From: Marivita sp041725935
GTDB taxonomy: Bacteria > Pseudomonadota > Alphaproteobacteria > Rhodobacterales > Rhodobacteraceae
Direction of reading: 5' to 3'
DNA length: 64,000 nucleotides
Assembly (NCBI GenBank): GCA_041725935.1
Contig: JBGRQD010000016.1
Span: 1 to 64,000 of the forward strand
Below, in pieces: positions 1 to 8,492 of the stretch. The first letter of the stretch is position 1. Every line of letters begins with the position of its first letter. Under the pieces are notes generated by a model. It was not told where the DNA came from, did no database searches, and worked only from the letters and a program-made list of their open reading frames with translations. The position numbers and the translations under genes were made by a program.

Positions 1-4
1 GTTC

Positions 5-33
5 ATTCAAACCTCCATTTTGGAAGTTTGAAT
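5..33. repeat. Inverted repeat / hairpin at left edge
   Basis: The arms ATTCAAAC and GTTTGAAT flank an inner TCCA-TTT-TGGA stem, with one C/A mismatch between them, giving a 12-pair hairpin. No T-run follows on either strand. It could be the terminator of a gene left of the window or an operator for the phasin-like gene about 185 bases downstream. The sequence does not decide between these. Confidence 0.5.
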
Positions 34-217
34 CAGAAATCACGCCAAATGGGAATCCTGAATGTCCACAGGCCCTAATAATTCAAAACAATATTTTATT
101 GGAATCTCAGACTTTACCGACTTTCACCCCTGCCCTGCTTTACCGAAGTTAATGCCGATCAGGGTCGGACGCGTCATCCCTTTTGTGAACCCGTGTCATA
201 CTCAAAGGAGTGCCCGC

Positions 218-661
218 GTGGCAAACAATCCAAAGGCAAAATTCAGCGACATGATGGAGCAGACGCGCAACATCCTGTCCGCAAACCCGATGATCTCCCC
301 GCAGATGGAGAAATTCTGGGAATCTCAGGACCGCATGCTTCAGGAGACCGAAGCCTATTCGCAGGCCTGGTTCAAACGCCGTCACGAAGCGACACAGGCG
401 GCACTCGACGCGGTGCAGAAGATGAACGGCAAGAACGCGGATTCGTCCGCAACGGTTCAGGCCATGGCCGACTGGCAGCACGGATCGATTCAGCGGATGA
501 CCAAGGACATGCAGCAATGGTTCGATCTGTGCACGACCTGCGTCGGACAGATGACCCAAGCCGAAGTCGAAGCCGGACAAAAAAGCGCCGAAAAGGCCGC
601 GAAGACGGCGGGGTCGGCAGCAAAATCCGCGCCGACCGACAAGAAGGCGACACCGGTCTGA
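218..661 (+). CDS. Phasin-like granule-associated protein
   Basis: A 147-residue, mostly helical, soluble protein without signal peptide. The N-terminal part (MMEQTRN, then PQMEKFWESQDRMLQETEAYSQ) and the Ala/Lys-rich tail resemble phasins, which coat polyhydroxyalkanoate granules in the cytoplasm. The start is taken as GTG at 218 because AAAGGAG lies just upstream (204-210); the open frame extends further left without a ribosome site. Downstream are a coiled-coil protein and an HdeD-like protein on the same strand, suggesting a stress or storage group. The phasin assignment is family-level; no PHA synthase or depolymerase is nearby. Confidence 0.7.
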   Translation: MANNPKAKFSDMMEQTRNILSANPMISPQMEKFWESQDRMLQETEAYSQAWFKRRHEATQAALDAVQKMNGKNADSSATVQAMADWQHGSIQRMTKDMQQWFDLCTTCVGQMTQAEVEAGQKSAEKAAKTAGSAAKSAPTDKKATPV

Positions 662-717
662 CCTCCGCCGCCGCACGTCGCGGCACAGTTATTTCCAAGA
701 ACAAAGGGTAGACACGT

Positions 718-1011
718 ATGAACGACCAAGAGCAAAGCGCATATCGCCAGAAACTCGAAGCCCGGCTCGACCAGTGGCAGGCAGAGATCGACAAGCTGCA
801 AGCAAAAGCCGCGGAGGCCAGCGCCGATGCGCGGCTGGAACATGACGAGCAAATCCAGAACCTGCGCCACCGGCAGCAAGAGGCCCGCGCCAAGCTGAAC
901 AAGCTTCAAGACGCCGGAAGCGAAGCCTCCGAGGACCTCAGGAAAGGGCTTGAGCAGGCCTGGGACGACCTCGGCGAGGCCGTGGATAAGGCAAAGAAAC
1001 GCTTTGGCTGA
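718..1011 (+). CDS. Small coiled-coil protein, possible stress protein
   Basis: A 97-residue protein that is almost entirely amphipathic helix, rich in Glu, Lys, Gln and Ala, with heptad-like spacing (for example EARLDQWQAEIDKLQAKAAE) and a basic end (DKAKKRFG). It resembles short coiled-coil proteins annotated in many alphaproteobacteria as stress-response or hypothetical. It has no signal peptide or membrane segment. It sits 56 bases after the phasin-like gene and could share its transcript. The upstream AAAGGGTAG supports the ATG. No specific function can be assigned. Confidence 0.75.
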   Translation: MNDQEQSAYRQKLEARLDQWQAEIDKLQAKAAEASADARLEHDEQIQNLRHRQQEARAKLNKLQDAGSEASEDLRKGLEQAWDDLGEAVDKAKKRFG

Positions 1012-1172
1012 CACGCGCCCCGAAGCGCGCTGCACCGCCGCAGGGAACTGATCGCAACCTTCCGTGCGTTGTCTTGGCATAAAGGTCGCGGGGAGGCACG
1101 CCTCTCAGCAACCCGAAGCCAGACACGCAAGCAAACAGAGCGCCCGACGCTTTGGAAGGGGTTCAGATAAAC

Positions 1173-1772
1173 ATGCAAACGGCCATCGATCCAGACACGG
1201 AGCATTTGGGGCGGTTCAAAACTACACTGTGGATCGTCGGTGTCGGAACGCTGATCCTTGGCGTATTGGCCATCATCTTTCCCCTCGCCGCGTCGCTTGC
1301 TGCAGAACTTCTATTCGGCGGTGTCTTGCTCGCCCTTGGCATCCTTCAGGTCGGGCGCGCCGTCTTGTCCGGTGACATCGACTCCCGGCTCTGGGTGTTG
1401 GTGTTCGGGCTGCTGTCGCTATTGGCCGGGGTCATCCTGCTGCTGTTCCCGCTTCAGGGCGTCGTCACGCTGACCATCCTTGTGGCCAGCTATTTCATCA
1501 TGGGTGGCGTTCTGAAACTGGCAGGTGCGTGGCAACTCAGCCCCCCGCGCCGCCGCAAGAACGCGCAAGCCGAAATGCCCGGTTCGGGATGGCTGGCTTT
1601 GTCCGGCGCGGTCTCGCTGCTTTTGGGCTTGGTCTTGTTCTTCGGCCTGCCGAGCACGGCGATCTGGGCGCTTGGCCTTTTGATCGGCATTGATCTTGCC
1701 CTTCTGGGCGCATCAGAAATTGCGCTTGCCGTTGCGCTGTCCTCCTCGGAACAGACGACCACCCGCTCATGA
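1173..1772 (+). CDS. HdeD family membrane protein
   Basis: A 199-residue integral membrane protein with about six hydrophobic helices in paired hairpins (first near residues 20-70, later LALSGAVSLLLGLVLFFGLP and LGLLIGIDLALLGASEIAL). The pattern GVLAIIFPLAASLAAELLFG matches the HdeD/DUF308 family, inner-membrane proteins linked to acid resistance in enterobacteria. The ATG at 1173 is preferred over the upstream TTG at 1152 because GGAAGGGG lies at 1154-1161. The neighbours point to general stress, but the role here is not known. Confidence 0.8.
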   Translation: MQTAIDPDTEHLGRFKTTLWIVGVGTLILGVLAIIFPLAASLAAELLFGGVLLALGILQVGRAVLSGDIDSRLWVLVFGLLSLLAGVILLLFPLQGVVTLTILVASYFIMGGVLKLAGAWQLSPPRRRKNAQAEMPGSGWLALSGAVSLLLGLVLFFGLPSTAIWALGLLIGIDLALLGASEIALAVALSSSEQTTTRS

Positions 1773-1937
1773 TCACCGCCGAACATACTGACAATATAGG
1801 CGTCATTGTCCTGCGCGCCTCGCCGACGCGGCGGATCTCGGCTTCGCACATTACGCAATATTCGTTCGCCATGCCAATGCCGACCAAGGCCACCAAAGAC
1901 GTCACATAACAAGATCCAGAAAACTAAGGGACACCCG

Positions 1938-2165
1938 ATGCAGACACCGATTAAGCTTTCATTCAAACATTTCGAGCCGTCCGAGGAGATCACGGAACTG
2001 ATGTGCGACAGCATCGTCGACGAAGATTTCGCTGCCCTGCAGCAACGCAACACTGCGGTACTGGTTGCGCAAACCGGCGAAAGCCCGACTGGCCCTCGGG
2101 CCAGCACCGCGCGGCCCATCGGGTCGATGGATTTCGACCCCGCGACAAAGCCGAGCCGCCGATGA
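1938..2165 (+). pseudogene. Internally deleted hibernation factor / cold-shock domain fusion
   Basis: This 75-codon frame starts like HPF/RaiA-type ribosome-associated proteins (MQTPIKLSFKHFEPSEE). After about residue 22 it continues directly with what looks like the end of a C-terminal cold-shock-like domain (SIVDEDFAAL, then GPRASTARPIG). Full-length HPF-CSD fusions are around 190-200 residues and carry GPQASTVRPIG near the end. The frame therefore appears to have lost roughly 120-130 codons in frame near position 2005. Its stop overlaps the next start (ATGA at 2162-2165), so the original translational coupling is preserved. The N-terminal match and the tail match are both from memory; an unrelated short protein is the alternative. 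Confidence 0.6.
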
Positions 2166-3604
2166 CAATCGAGAAACTCGACGTCGCAATCATCGGCGCA
2201 GGCACAGCCGGGCTTTCGGCACGCTCTGAAGTAGCCAAGGTCACCGACAATTACCGCGTGTTCGACCCCGGCCCCTATGGTACGACCTGCGCCCGCTCGG
2301 CCTGCATGCCCTCGAAGGCATTCATCCAGTCCGCACATGATTTTCACCGGCGGCACGATTTTGCGGCACTCGGCATCGACGGCGCTGATCGCCTTCAGGT
2401 CGACACCGCGCGTGTTTTGGCAGAGGTGCGGCACATCCGCGATGGTCTGGTAGACAGCGTGATCGACGGGATGCAGTCATGGCGCGATACGCACCTTGTT
2501 CCTGAACGCGCACGTTTCGAAGAGGACGGCATCCTGTGCGCAGGAGAGGCGCGCTTTCGCCCCCAAGCGACCGTGATCGCCACCGGATCACGTCCCGTCA
2601 TCCCCGAAGGCTGGCGCGAGATCTTGGGGGATCGGCTGCTGACGTCGGACGACCTGTTCGAACTTCCCGAACTGCCCAAGCGGATCGCGGTTGTCGGACT
2701 GGGGCCGGTCGGCCTCGAATTGGGGCAATCGCTGGCGCGGCTTGGCGTCGAGGTGACAGGCTTCGATCCCAACCTCACCATTGGCGGTTTGCAGGATCCC
2801 GAACTGTTGTCACGGCTCCGCGAGGGGCTGGCCTCTGAAATGACGATCCTCGGGGCCGCGGCCGAACCGGTCGACACAGACGAAACAGGCGCAACGCTGC
2901 GTTGGGACGGCGGGGAGATCGTCGTGGATCATGTGCTTGTCGCCATGGGCCGCGCGCCGAGCCTCGACGGGCTTGGCCTTGAGGCGCTTGGCGTTCATCT
3001 TGGCGAAAACGGGTTTGAGGACCTGTCGGACGGTCGGCTCAACCTGCCCGGCACGCGGCTTTATTTCGCCGGTGATTCCGGCCCCGGCCCTGCCATCCTG
3101 CACGAAGCGTCAGACGAGGGTCGCATTGCAGGCTATTTCGCCGCGCGTGACGAAAACGCCGTTTTCCGGCGCAGAACGCCCCTGCGGATGGTCTTCTGTG
3201 ATCCCCAAATCGCTGTTGCCGGTCAAACCTGGGACACGCTCGAAGCGCGTCAGGACGAGATCGCCATTGGCGAGGCCGCGTTCGACGGTTCGGGACGGAC
3301 CCGGCTGCAGCGCGCCCATGGTGGAGCGCTGCGCATCTATGCGGAAAAGGCCACCGGTCGGCTGCTTGGCGCGGCCATTGTAGCGCCAGAGGCCGAACAC
3401 ATCGCGCATTTTCTGGCCTATGCCATCACCCGAGAGGACGACCTGAGCGGTCTGCTGCGCACGCCCACCTACCACCCGACACATGAGGAGGTGCTGCGGC
3501 GCGCCTTGCGGGCAACCCTTGCGCAATGCGATGTGGAAACGGCCGATCTTGAGGCGATCCGCTGCTCAGACGCGCCCGTGGATCACGACATGGACCGGGG
3601 TTAG
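2162..3604 (+). CDS. Dihydrolipoyl dehydrogenase / mercuric reductase-like flavoprotein
   Basis: A 480-residue pyridine nucleotide-disulfide oxidoreductase. It has the FAD-binding GAGTAGLSA motif at residues 13-21, the redox-active disulfide TCARSACMPSK (CX4C), the second Rossmann motif GLGPVGLELGQSLA for NAD(P)H, an FAD motif ending in FAGDSG, and the C-terminal HPTHEE of the dimer interface. These fit class I flavin disulfide reductases. No lipoyl complex genes are nearby, so the substrate is unknown; it could be a soluble transhydrogenase-like or stress reductase. It overlaps the upstream frame by four bases and converges with polX. Confidence 0.8.
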   Translation: MTIEKLDVAIIGAGTAGLSARSEVAKVTDNYRVFDPGPYGTTCARSACMPSKAFIQSAHDFHRRHDFAALGIDGADRLQVDTARVLAEVRHIRDGLVDSVIDGMQSWRDTHLVPERARFEEDGILCAGEARFRPQATVIATGSRPVIPEGWREILGDRLLTSDDLFELPELPKRIAVVGLGPVGLELGQSLARLGVEVTGFDPNLTIGGLQDPELLSRLREGLASEMTILGAAAEPVDTDETGATLRWDGGEIVVDHVLVAMGRAPSLDGLGLEALGVHLGENGFEDLSDGRLNLPGTRLYFAGDSGPGPAILHEASDEGRIAGYFAARDENAVFRRRTPLRMVFCDPQIAVAGQTWDTLEARQDEIAIGEAAFDGSGRTRLQRAHGGALRIYAEKATGRLLGAAIVAPEAEHIAHFLAYAITREDDLSGLLRTPTYHPTHEEVLRRALRATLAQCDVETADLEAIRCSDAPVDHDMDRG

Positions 3605-3623
3605 CGGCGTCTCAACTTCCCCG

Positions 3624-5345
3624 TCACGACCGTTCCAAGGCCCGCGACAGGTTGTGCCATGACAAGGTGTTCAGCACATTTGCCCGGTTCAACCAGCCCC
3701 GCCGCGCCTGATCTACACCATATCGCATGTTGTCCAGACCACCCGTCGCATGTGCATCGGTCGAAACAGCAATCCTGACGCCCTGTTCGGCGGCCCGCCG
3801 ACAATGGATGTCGCTCAGGTCCAGCCGGTTCGGGTTCGCGTTCAGCTCAAGCGCGCATCCCCGGTCCGCCGCCGCTTTGATCAACCGCTCCATGTCGAGC
3901 GGATAAGGCCTGCGCTTTTCCAGGATACGCCCGGTTGGATGCCCGATGATATTGACCTCAGGGCTGTCCATCGCGCGGATCATCCGGTCGGTCTGCGCCT
4001 CTTCGTCAAGATCGAGTTTCGAATGGATCGACGCCACGACCAGATCGAGTTTTGACAAAAGGCTGTCCGGAAAATCCAAATCACCGTCTTCGAGGATGTC
4101 CACCTCGCAGCCCGCAAGCAAACGAAAGCCGTCGAACCCTTCGTTCAGCTCCGCGATTTCGTCAATCTGCTTTTCAAGGTCATCAGCGCTCAGCCCCCCG
4201 GCCTGCGTCTGGCTTTTCGAATGGTCGGTGATCGCCAGATATTTATAGCCCCGATCCATGGCGGCCTCAGCCATCTCCTTGAGGCTGTGCCTGCCATCGG
4301 ACGCCGTTGTGTGGCTGTGCAGGTCTCCCCTGATATCGTCCAGTGTGACCAGATCAGGCAGATCACCCTCTTCCGACGCTTCGATCTCGCCGCGGTCTTC
4401 GCGCAGCACAGGCTCGATCCACGGCAGGTCGATGGCGTCGTAGACCTCTTCCTCCGTGGCTCCGCCGACGCGGCTGTCATCCTCGTAAAGCCCGTATTCG
4501 TTCAGCTTCAAACCTCGATCCTGTGCCCGTCTGCGCCCGGCGACATTGTGCTCTTTGGAGCCGGTGAAATAATGCAGCGCAGCGCCCCAGCTTTCTTCGG
4601 GGATGACGCGCAGATCGACAGTGATTCCGGACCGCAGTGTGACCGTTGACCGGGTCTTGCCCTTGGATGCAACCTCTTCAACCTCGTCATATTCAACAAA
4701 GGCGTCGATGATCGCGCCGCCGTCCTCGCCAGCAACAAGGATATCCAGATCACCCACCGTTTCCTTGCGCCGCCGGTAGCTGCCGGCGATCTCGGCCTTT
4801 TCAACCCCTTTTATCTGGCGGATGTAGGAGACCAGCGTTTCGGCAAAATCCTCGACTGTATCAAGATGAAAGCGCTGCTCGGTGATGTCGCCCTGCTCCA
4901 ACTCTTTTTTGATCTTGGCTTGGGTTTTCTCGCCAAAGCCACTGAAATCGGCAATCTCACCGTCCTCGGCGGCGTCTTGCAGATCGTCGAGCGACGACAG
5001 ATCGAGCTTTTCGAACAGAGCCTTGGCGCGCTTTGGCCCGATGTCGGGAATGCGAGTGGCGTCCACGATGGCGTCGTCCATGTCGTCGGCAACCTCGTCG
5101 AGTAGTGGAAATGCTCCGGTCCGCACGATGGTGGTGATCTTGTCCGCAAGGTCGTCACCGATATCGGGCAAATCGGACAGATCGTACCCGTCTTCGACCA
5201 TGCCCGCAATCGACTTGCTCTGGTCGCGGATCGTGTTGGCCGCGTTCCGGTAGGCGCGCACACGAAACTCGTTAGCATCCTTGATCTCGAGAAGATCGGC
5301 CAGATGGTCGAACATGCTTGCGATTTCACTGTTGTGTACGGGCAT
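3624..5345 (-). CDS. polX: DNA polymerase/3'-5' exonuclease PolX
   Basis: A 573-residue protein of the usual PolX length. Helix-hairpin-helix motifs come first (DLPDIGDDLADKI, RIPDIGPKRAKALF). The Pol beta-like palm follows with GSYRRRKETVGDLDILV, whose DxD binds metal, and a third Asp in TVDLRVI. The C-terminal PHP domain carries DLHSHTTASDG, AITDHS, VASIHSK, IIGHPTGR and STDAHATG. Such enzymes fill short gaps in repair and have 3'-5' exonuclease and AP endonuclease activity. The ATG at 5345 fits AAAGGACAG just upstream. It lies 13 bases after a ligA-like remnant in the same orientation, so a former polX-ligA repair pair is likely. Confidence 0.92.
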   Translation of the reverse strand: MPVHNSEIASMFDHLADLLEIKDANEFRVRAYRNAANTIRDQSKSIAGMVEDGYDLSDLPDIGDDLADKITTIVRTGAFPLLDEVADDMDDAIVDATRIPDIGPKRAKALFEKLDLSSLDDLQDAAEDGEIADFSGFGEKTQAKIKKELEQGDITEQRFHLDTVEDFAETLVSYIRQIKGVEKAEIAGSYRRRKETVGDLDILVAGEDGGAIIDAFVEYDEVEEVASKGKTRSTVTLRSGITVDLRVIPEESWGAALHYFTGSKEHNVAGRRRAQDRGLKLNEYGLYEDDSRVGGATEEEVYDAIDLPWIEPVLREDRGEIEASEEGDLPDLVTLDDIRGDLHSHTTASDGRHSLKEMAEAAMDRGYKYLAITDHSKSQTQAGGLSADDLEKQIDEIAELNEGFDGFRLLAGCEVDILEDGDLDFPDSLLSKLDLVVASIHSKLDLDEEAQTDRMIRAMDSPEVNIIGHPTGRILEKRRPYPLDMERLIKAAADRGCALELNANPNRLDLSDIHCRRAAEQGVRIAVSTDAHATGGLDNMRYGVDQARRGWLNRANVLNTLSWHNLSRALERS

Positions 5346-5358
5346 TGCCTGTCCTTTC

Positions 5359-5868
5359 TCAATCCAGCATCTTTGCAAATGCGTCCTCATTCAGGGCCTC
5401 GACCCCTTCGGACCGCGCATCATCCAGCTTGGAACCCGGGTTGTCCCCAACCACCACGTAATCCGTCTCGCCGCTCACGCTCGACGTGACACGCCCGCCG
5501 CGGCGTTCGATGTTTTCAGTCGCCTCTTCGCGCGTCCGCTGCTCCAGCGCCCCGGTCAGCACAAAGGTCTTGCCCTCGAGCGAGGTGCCCACCTGTTCCA
5601 CGGGCTGCGGGGACACTCCGGCCGCGCGCAGCTCCGCAATCACGTCGCAATTGTGCGGCTCGGAATAGAACGCGCGTACGCTGCCTTAGGTTTCGCGGCC
5701 GATACCAGAGACAGCGTCGATCTCGGACTCCGAGTCCCCCATTAGATCATCAAGAGTGCTGAATGCCCGCGCCAGCCGACGCGCCACGTCGCTGCCCACA
5801 TGGCGGATGCCCAACGCGACAAGAAGGCGGTCGAGTGGCACCTTGCGCCGATCCGTTCGGATATCCAC
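5359..5868 (-). pseudogene. ligA: Decayed NAD-dependent DNA ligase fragment
   Basis: Read on the minus strand, this stretch encodes only the C-terminal part of a LigA-type ligase. A helix-hairpin-helix part (RRKVPLDRLLVALGIRHVG, SEIDAVSGIG) is followed by a BRCT domain (GKTFVLTGALEQRTREEA, then TDYVVVGDNPGSKLDDA). An in-frame TAA at 5686-5688 separates the two halves, and the frame continues past it as RAFYSEPHN, as in intact ligases. The adenylation and OB domains are missing and another stop lies just upstream. The stop of this remnant is 13 bases before the polX start. A functional BRCT-only protein from an internal start (ATT or GTG near 5643) is possible but unlikely. Confidence 0.82.
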
Positions 5869-5931
5869 GAGGCGATGCAGTCGATCAGCTTCAATCCCGT
5901 TACCCTAAGCCGTGGGTTTTGCGGCAGCTTT

Positions 5932-6285
5932 CTAATCGGGCCGCCTGCGCATCAGCAGCGATTGCGCGGTATAGACAAGGATCGCGATCCCCACGGCTCC
6001 TGCCGCCGCGATACCAAGGAACACGATCACATCCACCGGCCCCCCCAGATTGCGCAACTCTGAACTGGTCACAGCCAAAACGAACCAGACGGCGGCAATC
6101 GCCCCGATGGGCATGGACAGTTGCGCCAGCAAGAACTTGCGCCACGAGATGCTGTGATCGCGGATCAGCACATAGAGATACGCCGCGGTAACAATCGCCG
6201 CGACACCGACCATGGCCCAGAACAGGCCACTGCCGAAAATCTCCTCGAACACGGCCAGCATGGTTCCGAATGTCAGGTCTTTCAT
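5932..6285 (-). CDS. Small membrane protein of the SQR locus (DUF5368-like)
   Basis: A 117-residue protein with three predicted membrane helices (GLFWAMVGVAAIVTAAYLYV, MPIGAIAAVWFVLAVT, VIVFLGIAAAGAVGIAIL). I recall closely similar proteins in Rhodobacterales next to sulfide-oxidising flavoproteins, annotated as DUF5368. The ATG at 6285 has GGAGAGCGACC in front of it. It begins 11 bases after the SQR stop, so the two genes are almost certainly co-transcribed; a membrane anchor or quinone-side partner is conceivable. No biochemical role is established. Confidence 0.75.
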   Translation of the reverse strand: MKDLTFGTMLAVFEEIFGSGLFWAMVGVAAIVTAAYLYVLIRDHSISWRKFLLAQLSMPIGAIAAVWFVLAVTSSELRNLGGPVDVIVFLGIAAAGAVGIAILVYTAQSLLMRRRPD

Positions 6286-6296
6286 GGTCGCTCTCC

Positions 6297-7607
6297 TCAG
6301 GCCAGACCGCGCAGCATGGCGTTGTAGGTGGGTTTCAAGGCCACTTCCTTCATCAGCCAGCTGATCCAAAGCTCCTCCAGCGGCGCGATGATGCCGGGGA
6401 AGGACGGGACAAGGTTGTTGTTGTAGTCGAACTCGACCAGCATCGCGCGGCCGACTCGGGTGATCATCGGGCAGGATGTGTAGCCGTTATAGGTCTCGGT
6501 CGCCTCGCGCCCCTCGATGGCGGCAAGGATGCCGTCCTCCACCACCGGAACCTGCCATTTCACAGATGCGGCGGTCTTGCCCTTGGGCACGCCTGCAACA
6601 TCACCCAGCGCCCAGATATCGTCGTAGCGCAGGTGGCGCAGGCTCGCCATGTCGCATTCGACCCAGCCCTGATCGGTCCACTTGTCGGCCCAGCTCAGGC
6701 CCGACTGCCGGATCACATCGGGCGGGCGTTGCGGCGGGATGACGTGGATGTAGTCGTAGTCGCGGGTCACCTGGCCTTCGGGTGTGTCAAACGTGGCTGT
6801 CTTGGCACCGGCGTCGATGGCCCGCAAAACGTGAGAATAGACAGGGGTGATGCCCCGGTCCTCGAACAGCATCCGCACCTTCTCCGACACGATGGGCACG
6901 CCAAAAAGACTGTTGTTGTTGGCCATGTATTGCACGTCAAGCTTGCCGCGGGTTCCGGCGGTGCGCGCAATATCCTCGATCAGGAAAGTATGCTTGAGCG
7001 GCGCACCGGCGCATTTCATTTCGGTCGCAGGACGGGTGAAAAGGCCGACGCCCCCAGTTTCGGTATAGGCCTTGGCCGCCTTCCACGTAGCCGCCGCGTA
7101 TTGCGGCCCAGCGTAAAGCGCGCCGATCCCGTTCTGCCCCACCATATCGAGCGAGAAGCCTTCGATCGCGTCGTGATCCAGCACAAGACCGGGGGCAACC
7201 ACAAGGAAATCATAAGCCACCGTCTGTCCGCTTGTCGTGGCGACGGTCTTTGCGTCTGGATCAATCGCGGCGGCGGCCTCTGCGATCAGGGTCACTCCGT
7301 CGGGCAGCCAGTCCGTGGTCTGCGACACGACATAGCTCGCGGGCTTCAGACCAGCGGCGACCAGCGACAGGCCGGGTTGGTACAGATGCTCCACACGCGG
7401 ATCGATCAGCGTGATCTCGGCCCCATCCAGCCGCATCACCAGCCGATTGGCCAAAGCAGTCCCTCCAGCCCCCGCACCGATGATGACGATCCGCGCCTTG
7501 GTGGCGACTTGGGCACGGACGTCGCTCGGCGCAACCAGCGCCGCTGCAGCAGCGCCGCCAGCGGCAAGACCGAAGAACTGGCGCCGGGTTGCAGTCAGCT
7601 TGGTCAT
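6297..7607 (-). CDS. Sulfide:quinone oxidoreductase-like flavoprotein, Tat-exported
   Basis: A 436-residue FAD protein of the SQR/flavocytochrome c sulfide dehydrogenase family. The N-terminus carries a twin-arginine signal (TRRQFFGLAAGG), so it acts in the periplasm, probably at the membrane. The FAD motif is IVIIGAGAGGTALANRL. Two candidate redox cysteines are in EMKCAGAP and YTSCPMIT, as in SQR enzymes of the eukaryote-like type. The C-terminal segment (ELWISWLMKEVALKPTYN) may dock to the membrane. GGAGACACCC precedes the ATG. It heads a transcript that continues into the small membrane protein, and an FNR-type box lies about 62 bases upstream. Another persulfide or sulfite donor cannot be excluded. 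Confidence 0.82.
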   Translation of the reverse strand: MTKLTATRRQFFGLAAGGAAAAALVAPSDVRAQVATKARIVIIGAGAGGTALANRLVMRLDGAEITLIDPRVEHLYQPGLSLVAAGLKPASYVVSQTTDWLPDGVTLIAEAAAAIDPDAKTVATTSGQTVAYDFLVVAPGLVLDHDAIEGFSLDMVGQNGIGALYAGPQYAAATWKAAKAYTETGGVGLFTRPATEMKCAGAPLKHTFLIEDIARTAGTRGKLDVQYMANNNSLFGVPIVSEKVRMLFEDRGITPVYSHVLRAIDAGAKTATFDTPEGQVTRDYDYIHVIPPQRPPDVIRQSGLSWADKWTDQGWVECDMASLRHLRYDDIWALGDVAGVPKGKTAASVKWQVPVVEDGILAAIEGREATETYNGYTSCPMITRVGRAMLVEFDYNNNLVPSFPGIIAPLEELWISWLMKEVALKPTYNAMLRGLA

Positions 7608-7668
7608 GGGTGTCTCCTCAAAAATTTATATTCCTTTGTCTGCATATGACATTTTACGTATGCGTGAT

Positions 7669-7682
7669 TTGATATATGTCAA
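7669..7682 (-). promoter_or_regulatory. FNR-type box upstream of SQR gene
   Basis: On the plus strand this reads TTGAT-ATAT-GTCAA, one base off the FNR/FnrL consensus TTGAT-N4-ATCAA. It lies 62 bases upstream of the SQR start on the minus strand; TAAAAT and TATG-rich sequence between them could hold the -10 region. The same TTGAT-N4-GTCAA arrangement recurs at 8493-8506. Oxygen-dependent control of sulfide oxidation is the inference. Confidence 0.55.
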
Positions 7683-7748
7683 ACACCTCAAAACTGGCCT
7701 GCCCCAACCGAAAAGCGGGGCAAGCGACCGTCTGACGAAGGCGCGGGA

Positions 7749-8186
7749 TCAGTAGCTGGCGATACGCGCATTCGGTGCGAGCATGGCAGCGGCCATGGCA
7801 GGAGGTTGCGCCACGGTGACACCGTCCAGCAAGACGTCAGACTGTTCACCCCGCCCGGGCAGGTAAATCGCGCAAACCTCCACCTTGGCTGTCGGCAATT
7901 CAGCAATCTTTTTCAAGAGCCCCTGTGGACTCATATCGCGCGGAGGCTGCGGCGCGGTCGCAGAGACCGGCGCGTCTTTCAAAGCAATGTCGCCCGCAGG
8001 ACCACAGAGCAGGATATGCTGTGCAATGCCCTGTTGCGCTGACGACATGGCCAGAACCATAGCCATCAACTGGGTCTGCGGCTCGGGCGCGGTCAGAATG
8101 GTGACCAAGGTGTCAGGTGTGTCTTGCGCAAGGGCCGGTCCGCTCAGGGTCATGGCGGCGCAGGCGGCGAGGAACATTTTTTTCAT
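7749..8186 (-). CDS. Periplasmic DsrE-like protein
   Basis: A 145-residue protein with a clear Sec signal peptide (MKKMFLAACAAMTLSGPALA). The mature part has the DsrE/F-type pattern ILLCGPAGDIALKD and VEVCAIYLPGRGEQSD with two cysteines, then TVAQPPAMAAAMLAPNARI. DsrE-fold proteins relay sulfur atoms, and an exported form beside a Tat-exported sulfide oxidoreductase fits periplasmic sulfur handling. The start follows AAAGGACCTGCACC. It ends about 140 bases before the SQR gene. The leader upstream is long (about 300 bases) and contains a strong hairpin. Confidence 0.72.
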   Translation of the reverse strand: MKKMFLAACAAMTLSGPALAQDTPDTLVTILTAPEPQTQLMAMVLAMSSAQQGIAQHILLCGPAGDIALKDAPVSATAPQPPRDMSPQGLLKKIAELPTAKVEVCAIYLPGRGEQSDVLLDGVTVAQPPAMAAAMLAPNARIASY

Positions 8187-8282
8187 GGTGCAGGTCCTTT
8201 CAGGTTGGATCAAAGGGGTTGGCCAGGTGACGCGGAGCACAGGCCAAAACGGGGCCAGCGCCGGACTGGCGACTTGAGAACA

Positions 8283-8311
8283 GGCCCCCGTCCTTTTGGA
8301 GGATGGGGGCC
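8283..8311. repeat. Strong GC hairpin in dsrE leader
   Basis: GGCCCCCGTCCT and AGGATGGGGGCC pair over 12 positions (one G-T) around a 5-base loop. No T-run follows on either strand. It sits about 100 bases before the dsrE-like start, inside the predicted 5' leader, so it could be a partial terminator or a leader structure. Confidence 0.55.
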
Positions 8312-8492
8312 CCATCGGGCAGTCACCTTTGTCCCGGAAACAGGCAGCGCTGCATACCGCAGGCCGGATCGCGTTCAGCACGGCGAAGACCATGGTAAGC
8401 GCGATCTCTGTGAAGAAACCCCTTTATTGACTGGCATCCCGCATCGACGATACGGTTTGCCAGAGTCATATTCCAAATAAAAGATGTGTTGT

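Noticed and set aside
5641..5643. Separate small BRCT protein starting near 5643
   Set aside because: The frame continues upstream through the TAA into clear LigA sequence and no ribosome site precedes the internal start, so a decayed ligase is simpler.
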